DNA of 59,955 nucleotides from Opitutaceae bacterium (GTDB lineage Bacteria; Verrucomicrobiota; Verrucomicrobiia; Opitutales; Opitutaceae): assembly GCA_024711005.1 (NCBI GenBank), contig JANJTQ010000023.1, positions 1 to 59,955 of the forward strand. Direction: 5' to 3'. Positions within the stretch are counted from its first letter, which is position 1, and each line of letters starts with the position of its first letter. Below are positions 1-7,967 of the stretch, one piece after another. The notes under the pieces are model-generated. The model did no database searches, had not been told where the DNA came from, and worked only from the letters and a program-made list of their open reading frames with translations. Made by a program: the position numbers and the translations under genes.

Positions 1-209
1 CTTCCTTTTGGGTGGCATCCATGGGCGTGACACTGGGTGAACGCGGCGGGGAAAGAAAATCATTTTGTGCGGCGCATCGGCGGGAACATCGAGACTGTGG
101 AGCCCGTCGAAAGCGGGGGCTTCGAACCGTTCGCCGGCGCGATTGGCCGACGCGTAGAAATCGCAGTTGACATCAACGGTCGGATTCTGAGTTTTTCACC
201 CTTCTGTTT

Positions 210-284
<75 letters not shown>

Positions 285-352
285 ATTTTCGCTTGGCGAG
301 CTTTGGCAGGGTAGGGGTTCTTTCATACGCATCCTCGCGGCGCAGCCATGTT

Positions 353-427
353 GCCGGCGTAGCTCAACGGTAGAGCACCTGTTTTGTAAACAGGCGGTTG
401 CGGGTTCGAATCCCATCGCCGGCTCCA
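353..427 (+). tRNA. tRNA-Thr (TGT)
   Basis: Perfect 7-bp acceptor stem GCCGGCG/CGCCGGC, D-arm GCTCAACGGTAGAGC, anticodon arm CCTGT-TTTGTAA-ACAGG with anticodon TGT (threonine), and T-loop GGTTCGAATCC. The CCA end is encoded at 425-427. It lies 68 nt after tRNA-Lys on the same strand, probably in one transcript. Confidence 0.96.
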
Positions 428-460
428 TTCTGGTGCACGTGGCACACACGATTTTTTTAC

Positions 461-534
461 TGCTCGATGGTGTAATGGTAGCACAAGCGACTCTGACTCG
501 CTTAGTCTAGGTTCGATCCCTAGTCGGGCAGCCA
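461..534 (+). tRNA. tRNA-Gln (CTG)
   Basis: Acceptor stem TGCTCGA/TCGGGCA, starting with U1-A72 as is usual for tRNA-Gln. Anticodon stem AGCGA/TCGCT encloses loop CTCTGAC, giving anticodon CTG at 493-495. T-arm CTAGGTTCGATCCCTAG; discriminator G531 and an encoded CCA follow. Third and last tRNA of the array; a terminator begins 7 nt later. Confidence 0.95.
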
Positions 535-540
535 ATTTTC

Positions 541-574
541 CCGCAATAACTCCCTGAAGTTTTGCGGTTTTTTT
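541..574 (+). terminator. Intrinsic terminator of the tRNA array
   Basis: Stem CCGCAA (541-546)/TTGCGG (562-567) continues, after one bulged T, with AACT (548-551)/AGTT (558-561) around loop CCCTGA. Seven T follow directly (568-574). It sits just after tRNA-Gln and before the stop of the convergent gene at 594, where a terminator is expected. Confidence 0.85.
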
Positions 575-593
575 GTGCCCTTGCCCCACCCCT

Positions 594-884
594 TCAGGCC
601 AGTGCCTGCACGAGTGCCGTCCACTCCGAGTCGAATGCCACCTCCGGCTCCGGCATCGGACGCCCCGCACGGGCATACCAATAACCCGCGTTGCCCAAGT
701 CGCCTTCCTTGCGATGCAGATAGGCGTGCACCCAGTCGCCGCCCCGGCTCTTCGCCTGCTGGCAGACTTCATGCGCCTTGTCCCAGTCGCCTTGCGCCTC
801 ATACCACAACGCCTGCAACGGCAGGCTCAACTTCGCAGGATCGGCCAATGCCTTGAGCTCTTCGGGTTTCATTCGCTCCGTCAT
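594..884 (-). CDS. Conserved small protein of unknown function
   Basis: 96 residues, cytoplasmic, no signal peptide or membrane segment. Start ATG at 884 is chosen because GGAG lies just upstream on the minus strand; a longer frame to 926 only reads into the TTGGTCA repeat, and an internal ATG at 872 is possible. The C-terminal half has an aromatic, helix-like stretch with the pattern AYLHRKEGD..NAGYWYARAGR, which I recognise as a recurring motif of small uncharacterised bacterial proteins; the N-terminal half (QALWYEAQGDWDKAHEVCQ) looks like a TPR-type helix pair. No function can be assigned. It is divergent from nadC, with the repeat between them, and convergent with the tRNA array. Confidence 0.75.
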   Translation of the reverse strand: MTERMKPEELKALADPAKLSLPLQALWYEAQGDWDKAHEVCQQAKSRGGDWVHAYLHRKEGDLGNAGYWYARAGRPMPEPEVAFDSEWTALVQALA

Positions 885-916
885 ACTCCGCCCTGCCCAA
901 CCCGCAAGAGGCCTTG

Positions 917-948
917 CATTGGTCATTGGTCATTGGTCATTGGTCATT
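917..948 (+). repeat. TTGGTCA heptamer array before nadC
   Basis: Four perfect tandem TTGGTCA units (919-946) with partial flanking units. The array ends 6 nt before the nadC start codon and occupies the place where a ribosome binding site would be. Same family at 2941-2963 and 7930-7959. Translating it gives spurious VIGHW/MTNDQ-type peptides. Confidence 0.9.
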
Positions 949-954
949 ACACCG

Positions 955-1872
955 ATGCCCGCCCTCGCCGACACTTTGCTCAAACGTCTCTCTTGGGACG
1001 ACCTCGACATCGCTTCGCTGCGCAAACTCATCGAATGCGCCCGTGACGAGGACCTCGCCGGCCTCGGTCTGCGCGTAAAGCCCCGCGCGACCGGCGACCG
1101 CTCGACCGCCGCCCTCGCCACCCCGCCGCGCCAGGGCTCCGCCGATCTCGTCGCCCGCGAACCGCTCACCGCCTGCGGACTGCCGCTCATCTCCCTCATT
1201 CTCGCGGCCTATGGCGGAAACGCCTCCGTGCAACTCCGCGCCCGCGACGGACGCGCCCTCCAAAAGGGCGATGTCCTCGCCACCCTCACCGGCGATCCGC
1301 GCGTCCTGCTCACCGCCGAACGCGTCATCCTGAATTTCCTCCAGCGCCTGTCCGGCATCGCCACGCAGACGCGCACCTACGTCGCCGCGCTCGGCGAAGG
1401 TCGCACCCGCCTGCTCGACACCCGCAAAACGACTCCCGGCTGGCGCATGCTTGAGAAATACGCCGTCGCCAGCGGCGGAGGCTGGAACCATCGCCTCGGC
1501 CTGTTCGATCGCGTGATGCTCAAGGACAATCACCTCGCCCTGCTCGGCTCAACCGACGACCTCGCCACCGCCGTTGCCCGCGCCAAAAAAGCCGCGCCCG
1601 ACCTTCCCGTCGAGGTCGAGGTGGACGACATGGCGCAGATCCCGCCGGTCCTCGCCGCGGGCGCCGACGTCATCCTCCTGGACAACTTCACCCCCGCGCG
1701 TATCAAAAAAGCGGTCACACTCATCGCCGGCCGCGCCTTCACCGAGGCGAGCGGTGGTATCACCCTCAAGACCTTGCCTCGCTTCGCCGACCTCGGTTTG
1801 GACTTCGTTTCCACCGGGGCGCTCGTCCACCAAAGCGTATGGGTCGACATCGGCCTCGACTGGCGCACATGA
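955..1872 (+). CDS. nadC: Nicotinate-nucleotide diphosphorylase (carboxylating)
   Basis: Makes nicotinate mononucleotide from quinolinate and PRPP in de novo NAD synthesis. 305 residues, close to the family norm of about 280-300. Family motifs in order: LLDTRKTTPG.R.LEKYAV (about 153-172), GGG.NHR.GL.D.VMLKDNH (about 176-191), EVEVDD and ILLDNF (about 240), and the glycine-rich GG(I/V)..K.L.....GLDFVSTGALVH C-terminal barrel part. The open frame extends upstream to 778, but this would encode the TTGGTCA repeat, so ATG 955 is taken as the start. Its stop overlaps the start of birA by 4 nt (ATGA), so the two are translationally coupled; both serve cofactor metabolism. Confidence 0.95.
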   Translation: MPALADTLLKRLSWDDLDIASLRKLIECARDEDLAGLGLRVKPRATGDRSTAALATPPRQGSADLVAREPLTACGLPLISLILAAYGGNASVQLRARDGRALQKGDVLATLTGDPRVLLTAERVILNFLQRLSGIATQTRTYVAALGEGRTRLLDTRKTTPGWRMLEKYAVASGGGWNHRLGLFDRVMLKDNHLALLGSTDDLATAVARAKKAAPDLPVEVEVDDMAQIPPVLAAGADVILLDNFTPARIKKAVTLIAGRAFTEASGGITLKTLPRFADLGLDFVSTGALVHQSVWVDIGLDWRT

Positions 1873-2882
1873 AAAAAAATCCCTCCGTCGCAGCCCCGCC
1901 CGAGACCGTCATCCTCGCCGAACTGATCGCCGCCGAGCCGGGGTTCGTGTCGGGTACCGCGCTCGCCAAGAAACTGGGCATCAGCCGGGTGGCCATCTGG
2001 CAATACATGGAGAAACTTCGCGAACAGGGCTTCGCCTTCGAAGCCGTGCGCGCCCGCGGCTACCGCCTCATCGCCCGCCCTTCCGGACTCAACCCTGTCC
2101 TTGTTCAAGCCTATCGCCGCGATCGCGCCGGCGATTTTCCGCTGCAGTTGCTCGACGAGGTCGACAGCACCAACGACGAGGCCGCCCGCCAACTCGCCGC
2201 CGGCAAAGATGCCCCGTTCGCCATCATCGCCCAGCGCCAGACAAAAGGTCGCGGACGCTTTGGCCGGGCCTGGCACAGCGAGGCCAACGGAAACCTCTAC
2301 GCGAGCTTTGCCTTTCGTCCGAATCTCGAGCCGGCCCGCATGCAGATGTTCACCCTGTGGATGGGCGCAAATGTCTGTGAACTCGTCGGCAAGTTCTGCC
2401 GCACCGAACCAGGCCTCAAGTGGCCAAACGATCTGCTCTTCGACGGACGCAAGGCCGGCGGCATGTTGACCGAGGCGCGCATGGACGCCGACCAGATCCG
2501 CGATCTCGTTTTCGGACTCGGGCTCAACGTCAACAGCCCCGCCGGCGGGTGGCCCGCCGACTTGGCCGACCGCGCCGTGTCGCTCGCCGAGCACACCCAG
2601 CAGCCGCTCGACTTGAACAAATTCACCGCCGCGCTCATCGGTCGCGTGCTGCAAGCTTACGACCGTTTTGTGAACGGAAGTTACGCGAAGACCTTCGCCG
2701 ATCTGTGGAACCGTTACGATGTGCTCCGCAATCGACAAGTCGCCGTGCTCACGCCCACGCACCGCGTCGCCGGCATCGCCCTCGGCATCGACGACGAAGG
2801 CAGTTTCGTCGTGCGCACCGACAAAAACCGCACCGAGCGTTTCCGCGCCGGCGAGGTTACGTTGGAGAAGCCCGCGCGCTGA
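1869..2882 (+). CDS. birA: Biotin--[acetyl-CoA-carboxylase] ligase with N-terminal HTH
   Basis: Activates biotin to biotinyl-AMP and attaches it to the carrier protein of acetyl-CoA carboxylase. 337 residues. Residues about 10-65 form a winged helix (GTALAKKLGISRVAIWQYM), so this is the bifunctional type that can also repress transcription. Catalytic core: STNDEA (about 99), GRGRFGRAWHS with downstream GNLYASF (about 127-145), LKWPNDLL and GRKAGGMLTE (about 183-203). A small C-terminal SH3-like domain follows from about 290. Start ATG at 1869 overlaps the nadC stop (ATGA). Known regulatory targets of BirA are biotin genes, but none lie in this window. Confidence 0.95.
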   Translation: MKKNPSVAAPPETVILAELIAAEPGFVSGTALAKKLGISRVAIWQYMEKLREQGFAFEAVRARGYRLIARPSGLNPVLVQAYRRDRAGDFPLQLLDEVDSTNDEAARQLAAGKDAPFAIIAQRQTKGRGRFGRAWHSEANGNLYASFAFRPNLEPARMQMFTLWMGANVCELVGKFCRTEPGLKWPNDLLFDGRKAGGMLTEARMDADQIRDLVFGLGLNVNSPAGGWPADLADRAVSLAEHTQQPLDLNKFTAALIGRVLQAYDRFVNGSYAKTFADLWNRYDVLRNRQVAVLTPTHRVAGIALGIDDEGSFVVRTDKNRTERFRAGEVTLEKPAR

Positions 2883-2940
2883 CGTTCGGACTCTTTCTCT
2901 TTCCGGACTCCCCTGCCCCATCCGTCTCCACGCTTGCGCA

Positions 2941-2963
2941 TTGGACATTGGTCATTGGTCATT
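2941..2963 (+). repeat. TTGGTCA heptamer array before coaX
   Basis: TTGGACA followed by two TTGGTCA units and TT, ending 13 nt before the coaX ATG. The spacer to the start codon is pyrimidine-rich with no Shine-Dalgarno sequence. Second member of the family seen at 917-948. Confidence 0.85.
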
Positions 2964-2976
2964 CCCTCCTTCTCCC

Positions 2977-3753
2977 ATGCCTCTCCTCTGCATCGATATT
3001 GGCAACACGCACACGCACTTTGGCGTAGTGGGTCCCGACAGTGTCACCGACCAAGGCACGGTTGTAACGCCGTCGTTGGATGATCCGCACGACGGCCTCT
3101 CTCCCCGCCTTGCCGCGATTTTCTCGGCACAACCAAGGATCGAAGCCGTTGCGTTTTGTTCAGTCGTGCCCGCTGCGAATGCCCGTTTGCGCGACGTGCT
3201 CGCAGCCGCGTCCGCCCGGCCGGTGTTTCAACTCACCCATGAGTGCAAACTCGGGGTCCCGGTGACGTATCCGAAGCCGTCCGAAATCGGTCAGGACCGG
3301 CTCGCCAACACCGCCGCCGCCCATGCGCTCGGCGGAAGTCCGGCGATCGTCATCGATTCCGGCACCGCCGTGACATTCGACATCATCACGCAAAAAGGCG
3401 GCTACGAGGGCGGTATCATCGCGCCGGGCATCGAGGTCACGCGGCGTTACCTTCACGAACGCACCGCGCAACTTCCGCTGCTCGACGACTCGCTCGAGAT
3501 CACCGGCATGATCGGCAAGTCCACCACCGAGGCCATGCGCATCGGCACGGTCGTCGGTTTCCCCGGCCTGATTCAGGCGCTGCTCGACAACGTGCTCGCC
3601 GAACTGGCCGCGCACGGTGAACCGCCCGCCCATCTCTTCATCACCGGCGGCAACGCGGCCTTCTTGGAAACCCGCCTGCGCCAGCCCGTGCGCGTGGTGC
3701 CCGACCTGACGCTCATCGGCCTCGCCGCCGCATGGCGGTTGAACACGGTATAA
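2977..3753 (+). CDS. coaX: Type III pantothenate kinase
   Basis: Phosphorylates pantothenate, the first step of coenzyme A synthesis. 258 residues, the normal length for CoaX. ASKHA-fold motifs: LLCIDIGNTHTHFG at residues 3-16 (phosphate 1 loop), IVIDSGTAVTFDII (about 123-136), GGIIAPGIEVT (about 146) and a late adenosine-binding LFITGGNA. The frame is open to 2719, but that part overlaps birA and the heptamer repeat, so ATG 2977 is used. Follows birA by 94 nt on the same strand; nadC, birA and coaX together form a vitamin/cofactor group. A 14-bp palindrome CGGCGGGCCCGCCG (3783-3796) lies just downstream. Confidence 0.95.
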   Translation: MPLLCIDIGNTHTHFGVVGPDSVTDQGTVVTPSLDDPHDGLSPRLAAIFSAQPRIEAVAFCSVVPAANARLRDVLAAASARPVFQLTHECKLGVPVTYPKPSEIGQDRLANTAAAHALGGSPAIVIDSGTAVTFDIITQKGGYEGGIIAPGIEVTRRYLHERTAQLPLLDDSLEITGMIGKSTTEAMRIGTVVGFPGLIQALLDNVLAELAAHGEPPAHLFITGGNAAFLETRLRQPVRVVPDLTLIGLAAAWRLNTV

Positions 3754-3810
3754 GCCGGTGAGATCAAACGATGGGGCGGAACCGGCGGGCCCGCCGTTTG
3801 CGTTCCGGAC

Positions 3811-3866
3811 GTGGGAGCGAGCTCGCCTCGGGAGAATTGAAACATCGCGAGCAAGCTCGCTCCCAC
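3811..3866. repeat. REP-like inverted repeat (GTGGGAGCGAGCTCGC family)
   Basis: Left arm GTGGGAGCGAGCTCGC (3811-3826) and right arm GCGAGCAAGCTCGCTCCCAC (3847-3866). The outer 13 bp pair perfectly and each arm is itself a GCGAGC..GCTCGC palindrome. This two-hairpin design is typical of REP elements mobilised by RAYT transposases. It fills most of the gap between coaX and the antitoxin gene. Confidence 0.8.
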
Positions 3867-3936
3867 ACTCAACCACCGCGCTGGTTGCGCGCGTCCGCGC
3901 GGTTGACAATAGACAAAAAAACGCACCGTGCATGCC

Positions 3937-4173
3937 ATGAACACCGTTGAACAGATCGAGGCCGAAATCCGTCGACTCCCCCGCAAAGCCCGGCAGCAAG
4001 TCGCCGAGCGCCTGAACGCTCAGTTATGGCCGAGCGGCTTTGCCCCCGAGGTGGAAACGGCATGGGATGACACCGTGAAAAGCCGCCTCGACGATCTGGA
4101 CAGCGGACGCGTGCAGGGCGTGCCAGCCGCGCAAGTCTTTGCCCGCGCCCGACGGGTGCTCGCCCGCCGGTGA
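3937..4173 (+). CDS. Putative addiction-module antitoxin (PF09720-type)
   Basis: 78 residues. The pattern of a helical N-terminus (NTVEQIEAEIRRLPRKARQQVAERL) followed by W.......E.AWDDTVKSRLDDLDSG.V....A...F..AR is that of the short antitoxins paired with RelE/ParE toxins. The upstream ATG at 3928 is possible; ATG 3937 starts the recognisable part. The stop overlaps the GTG start of the toxin frame (GTGA), the usual coupling in TA operons. The antitoxin looks intact while its toxin is frameshifted. Confidence 0.8.
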   Translation: MNTVEQIEAEIRRLPRKARQQVAERLNAQLWPSGFAPEVETAWDDTVKSRLDDLDSGRVQGVPAAQVFARARRVLARR

Positions 4174-4468
4174 AGAAACGCGCGATCTTCCACCCTGAGG
4201 CCGAGGCGGAATTTTTGGCGTCGGTCGCCTATTACGCCGACCGGGCCGGAGATCTCGGCGAGCGGTTTTACCAGGAAATCCGCCGTTTGGTGGCCGAGAT
4301 CGAAGCCTCGCCTCGGCGGCATGGGCCTTGGCGACACGGCACCCGTCGCCACCGGGCCAAACGCTTCCCTTATGCGGTGATCTTCGCGGAGCGGTCGGAC
4401 CGGCTCTGCTCATCGCGGTCGCGCACTGCAAACGCCACCCCGATTACTGGCGCAGGCGGCTGGTTTGA
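4170..4468 (+). pseudogene. RelE/ParE-family toxin, frameshifted
   Basis: Residues 1-77 read as a ParE/RelE plasmid-stabilisation toxin: FHPEAEAEFLASVAYYADR, GERFYQEIRRLVAEIEASP and FPYAVIFAERSDR. After codon DR the zero frame gives low-complexity sequence to 4625, but the shifted frame gives LLIAVAHCKRHPDYWRRRLV then TGA at 4466-4468, which is the normal C-terminal strand and tail of this family. The break lies at CTCT near 4402-4406 and would be explained by a 2-nt duplication or 1-nt loss. GTG start. Either a real inactivation or a sequencing error; I cannot tell from this alone. Confidence 0.75.
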
Positions 4469-4576
4469 ACTCCGGTCTTCCGTATTCCGTCACCACAATG
4501 CGAACCTTGTGCAGCCTGCCGTGCGCGCCTCAATAGGTTTGAAGCTTAGCCGTAGCCGCACCCGCTCGAAAGCGGC

Positions 4577-5563
4577 CTACTTGGTCACACTCGACGCCCC
4601 GGCGGGAGTCGCCTGCTGGAGGTAGCGGAGGTATTCCATTTCCGATCCGAGCATCAACGTGGTTTTCCCGGCGAGTGAACGGCTGTAGCTTTCCAGCGTC
4701 CGGAAAAACGCGAAGAACTCCGGGTCGGCGCCAAAGGCCTCGTTGTAGATGCGGGTCGCCTCCGCATCGGCCTCGCCGCGGATAAGTTCAGCTTTCCGCT
4801 GGGCTTCGGAACGCACCTGCGCGAGCTGACGCTGGGTCTCGCCGTCGATCTCGGCGGCGCGGCCCTGGCCCTCCGAACGGAACTGCTCCGCGATGCGCTG
4901 GCGCTCCGCGATCATGCGCTCGAAAACCCGTTGCTGCACCGCCTCCACATAATCCACGCGCTTGATGCGGATATCCACCAATTCGATACCGTATTCGGGC
5001 ATCTGCAGACGGGCTTTTTCCAGAATGGAACGCACGAGTTCCTGACGTCCAGTGGACACGCGTTTGAGCAGGCTCTCTTCGTCGTCGGGGCTCACCGCCT
5101 GAGCGCGGGCGATATCCTCGGCGGACACCTTCCAGTCCTTCGAGCGCACGATTTCGACGAGGTCGCTCGCCGAGATGTGGTCGCGCACGACGGAGTCGAG
5201 GATGTCGTTGAGCCGCATGGTGGCGCCGCGCTCGTTTTGCACGCGCTGCATGAAGAGCAACGGATCGGCGATGCGCCAGCGGGCCGTGGTGTCGACCGAG
5301 ATGAACTGCTCGCCGCGCGTGGGGATTTGGTTGGGGTCGCCGTCCCAGGAGATGAGGCGTTTGTCGAAACGGCGAACCTCCTGGACGAAGGGACGCTTGA
5401 AATGGAGGCCCGGCTCCGTGATCGGGTCTCCGACGGGCGCACCGAGTTGCACGATCACGGCCTGTTCCGTCTCGTCGAGCGTGTAGAACGACGAAAAAAC
5501 AAAGACGGTGGCGACGATGGCCACCAGAATGAAGGCGGCAAAAAAGAGGGGGTTACGGTTCAT
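4577..5563 (-). CDS. hflC: HflC-like SPFH/band-7 membrane protein
   Basis: Partner of HflK in the complex that surrounds and restrains the membrane protease FtsH. 328 residues with one N-terminal membrane anchor (about 7-26) and a large SPFH domain: QAVIVQLG.PVGDPITEPGLHFKRPF, DTTARWRIADPLLF, then the C-terminal coiled coil RMIAERQRIAEQFRSEGQGRA and EADAEATRIYNEAFGADPEFF.F.R. The start codon overlaps the hflK stop (ATGA), so the pair is translationally coupled. It is the second gene of a two-gene minus-strand operon. Confidence 0.93.
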   Translation of the reverse strand: MNRNPLFFAAFILVAIVATVFVFSSFYTLDETEQAVIVQLGAPVGDPITEPGLHFKRPFVQEVRRFDKRLISWDGDPNQIPTRGEQFISVDTTARWRIADPLLFMQRVQNERGATMRLNDILDSVVRDHISASDLVEIVRSKDWKVSAEDIARAQAVSPDDEESLLKRVSTGRQELVRSILEKARLQMPEYGIELVDIRIKRVDYVEAVQQRVFERMIAERQRIAEQFRSEGQGRAAEIDGETQRQLAQVRSEAQRKAELIRGEADAEATRIYNEAFGADPEFFAFFRTLESYSRSLAGKTTLMLGSEMEYLRYLQQATPAGASSVTK

Positions 5564-6627
5564 CGGGATTGGGTGGCGCGAGCGCGGGAGGAAGTCGTGA
5601 CGGGAGTGGATGCATCCGGCGATACGGACGGCACGGCATCGCGACCCAGGTTAAGCAAAGGCAACGGAGACATCTGGCCTTCCGGCAAAATGTAGATCTG
5701 ACCGGTGCTCGGGAGCACCTTGTCGATCATCTCCAAATAGAGGCGACGACGGGTGATCTCGGGAGCGAGCGCGTATTGTTCAAGAATCGAGGTGAACCGG
5801 CCGGCTTCACCCCGGGAACGGTTTACACGTTCGGCGCGATAGGCCTCGGCCTCGGCGATGATCTGGCTGGCCTGGCCCTCGGCACGGGGGATTACCTGGT
5901 TGCGCCGTTTCTCGGCTTCGTTGATGAGCCGTTCGCGTTCCTGTTCGGCCTGATTGACCTCGTTGAAGGCGGGTTTCACCAGTTCGGGCGGAGTGACGTC
6001 TTGCAGTTCGATGGTGCTGATCTGTATGCCAACATCGAAGCTATCGAGCAAGTCCTGCAACTCCTCGCGAGCCAGGGTGGATACTTGCACACGTTTCTCG
6101 GTGAGCACGTCGCTGCCGAGGCTGTTGCCGACGATGCGGCGCATCACGGCCTCGGAATTATCGCGCAGCGTCTGGCGGGGGTCGCGGGCGGTGTGAAGAA
6201 ATTTTGCTGGATCGCTGATGCGATATTGGACGACCCATTCGACATCGATGACCTTGAGGTCGCCGGTGAGCATGAGGGACTCGACCGTGTGCGCCCGGTC
6301 CTTGCGATACTGGGTGCGGCCTTCTCCGTTGGAGGAACGAAAGCCGAACTCCTCTTTAAGCACGCGCGCGGTGGGCACCGATTGCACGGTATCGATGCCA
6401 AAGGGGATTTTGAAGTGCATGCCCGGCTGGTTGATTGCGATCACCCGGCCGAAACGTTTCACCACCGCCTCTTCCTCGGGCTGCACGATATAATAGCTGG
6501 TGAACGCGGCGGCGATGGCGATGAACACGAGCGGCGCAAGGAAGAGGAGTTTTCCGTAATGGCGAAGGAATTCCCCGAGTGGGTTGTCGAACCCTTCTGA
6601 GGCGGGATAGGGACGGTGAGACGGCAT
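5560..6627 (-). CDS. hflK: HflK-like SPFH/band-7 membrane protein
   Basis: Forms the HflKC complex with the next gene and modulates FtsH. 355 residues from ATG 6627; the frame stays open to 6816, but the added N-terminus has no family character, whereas MPSHRPYPASEGFDNPLGE begins a normal HflK. Membrane anchor at about residues 27-47, SPFH domain (EEEAVVKRFGR...PGMHFKIPFGID, VEWVVQYRISDPAKFL), the coiled-coil segment EVNQAEQERERLINEAEKRRNQVIPRA and a C-terminal segment LYLEMIDKVL.STGQIYIL. The gene is divergent from the ABC ATPase gene at 6869 with 241 bp between them. Confidence 0.93.
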   Translation of the reverse strand: MPSHRPYPASEGFDNPLGEFLRHYGKLLFLAPLVFIAIAAAFTSYYIVQPEEEAVVKRFGRVIAINQPGMHFKIPFGIDTVQSVPTARVLKEEFGFRSSNGEGRTQYRKDRAHTVESLMLTGDLKVIDVEWVVQYRISDPAKFLHTARDPRQTLRDNSEAVMRRIVGNSLGSDVLTEKRVQVSTLAREELQDLLDSFDVGIQISTIELQDVTPPELVKPAFNEVNQAEQERERLINEAEKRRNQVIPRAEGQASQIIAEAEAYRAERVNRSRGEAGRFTSILEQYALAPEITRRRLYLEMIDKVLPSTGQIYILPEGQMSPLPLLNLGRDAVPSVSPDASTPVTTSSRARATQSR

Positions 6628-6868
6628 GATGGCGAATGGCGAAAGGGTTGAAAAAAAGAACCGGGGAACGTCACCGTGCCACCCATCCGGGCTCTGCCAA
6701 GCATAACCCACCCGGGAGGAGGAGTGAACCGGGACTGAACCGATAAAATCGTCGGAATCGAAGGGCATGCCAACCGCGACCGATACTCCGCGAAACTTGA
6801 TGGAACACTCCTCCATCGCAGGCTTTCATTATGCGGGGCAACCGTGCATGTTGCTCCCTCATTTGCCC

Positions 6869-7888
6869 ATGTCCGTCGAATCTCCCGCCATCGAAGTCCG
6901 CGACCTCGTCAAAATTTACTCAGGTCATACCGCCGTAAGTAAGATCAGTTTCACCGTGGCACGCGGCGAGATCCTTGGCTTTCTCGGGCCCAACGGCGCC
7001 GGCAAGAGCACGACCATGCGAATCCTCACCGGCTACCTGCCCGCCACCGCCGGCGAGGTGTCCGTCTGCGGCGTGCCCGTCGCCACCCGCGCCTCCGAGA
7101 TCAAGAAACTCATCGGCTACATGCCCGAAAACAATCCGCTGCCCGACGAGATGCGCGTCTCGGAATATCTCAATTATCGCGGCCGCCTCAAAGAGATCCC
7201 CCGCCGCAAGCTCTCCTTGCGCATCGACGAGGTTCTCGACCTCTGCGACCTCACGCGCGTTCGCCACCGCATCATCGGGAAACTCTCCAAGGGCTTTCGC
7301 CAGCGTGTCGGCATCGCCGAGGCGATTCTCGCCGAACCGCCGGTCATCATCATGGACGAGCCGACCATCGGGCTCGATCCGCATCAGATCCTCATCGTTC
7401 GCGATCTCATCGCCAGCCTGCGCGGCCGCATGACGGTGATCATTTCCTCGCACATCCTTCCCGAGATCGAGATGACTTGCGACCGCGTGCTGATCATCAA
7501 CCAAGGACGCGTTGTCGCCACCGGCACACCCGCCGACCTGCGCCGGGAGGTCTTCGGCCAGGCGCGCTACGACCTGGAAATCTCGGGCGACATCGCCGCC
7601 ACTCTGCCGGCCGCGCTCACCCAGATCGAACCCACGCTCCACATCGCCGCCTCCGGTGAACCGGACGCCGCCGGCTTCCGCAAACTCACCCTCACCAGCG
7701 TGCGCGAAGATGATCTTGGAGACACCTTGCTCCACGCGCTCGCCATCGACGGGCGGTTCCGTGTCCGCGCCCTCAAGCGCGCGCAGCCATCGTTGGAAGA
7801 CGTTTTCCTTGCCGCCACCAAACGCAGTTGGGAAACCGTCGATGCGCCCGCCGGCGCATCGAAAGGACCAACGCCCAATGTCCAATGA
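6869..7888 (+). CDS. GldA-like ABC transporter ATPase (module 1)
   Basis: ATPase of an ABC-2 type exporter resembling GldA of the gliding/secretion-associated GldAFG transporter. 339 residues from ATG 6869. Walker A GPNGAGKST (about 41-49), signature LSKGFRQRVGIA (about 138), Walker B VIIMDEPTIGLDP (about 159), H-loop SSHILPE. After about residue 225 there is a roughly 110-residue C-terminal extension (AARYDLEISGDIAA-like, then ...PSLEDVFLAAT), common in exporter ATPases but absent from the paralogue at 26727. Its last codons and stop lie within the left arm of the following hairpin repeat. First gene of a four-gene set: ATPase, permease, GldG, DUF4340. Confidence 0.9.
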   Translation: MSVESPAIEVRDLVKIYSGHTAVSKISFTVARGEILGFLGPNGAGKSTTMRILTGYLPATAGEVSVCGVPVATRASEIKKLIGYMPENNPLPDEMRVSEYLNYRGRLKEIPRRKLSLRIDEVLDLCDLTRVRHRIIGKLSKGFRQRVGIAEAILAEPPVIIMDEPTIGLDPHQILIVRDLIASLRGRMTVIISSHILPEIEMTCDRVLIINQGRVVATGTPADLRREVFGQARYDLEISGDIAATLPAALTQIEPTLHIAASGEPDAAGFRKLTLTSVREDDLGDTLLHALAIDGRFRVRALKRAQPSLEDVFLAATKRSWETVDAPAGASKGPTPNVQ

Positions 7889-7959
7889 CGCAATGACCTC
7901 CCTTCCTTCCACCTTTTCGCTTCCGACCATTGGTCATTGGACATTGGTCATTGGTCATT
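7875..7959. repeat. TTGGTCA-family inverted repeat between ATPase and permease genes
   Basis: Left arm CCAATGTCCAATGAC (7875-7889) pairs perfectly over 15 bp with GTCATTGGACATTGG (7933-7947); 43 nt lie between. The right side holds four heptamer units (TTGGTCA, TTGGACA, TTGGTCA, TTGGTCA; 7930-7957). The stop codon of the upstream ATPase gene (7886-7888) is inside the left arm, and the array ends 8 nt before the permease ATG. Confidence 0.85.
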
Positions 7960-7967
7960 TCTAAGCC

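Noticed and set aside
1-209. Possible gene before the tRNAs (plus frame 37-219, and a minus frame over 1-195)
   Set aside because: Both strands give protein-like sequence here, but neither has a clear start, motif or length, so I leave 1-209 without a gene call. The minus frame has no start codon before its stop.
1530-2948. 472-codon minus-strand frame over nadC-birA
   Set aside because: Antisense to two well-identified genes; no family motif.
5569-6600. 343-codon plus-strand frame opposite hflK
   Set aside because: Shadow of hflK, which has clear SPFH-domain motifs on the minus strand.
917-7960. Tandem heptamers considered as CRISPR repeats
   Set aside because: Units are contiguous with no spacers of constant length and no cas genes are present.
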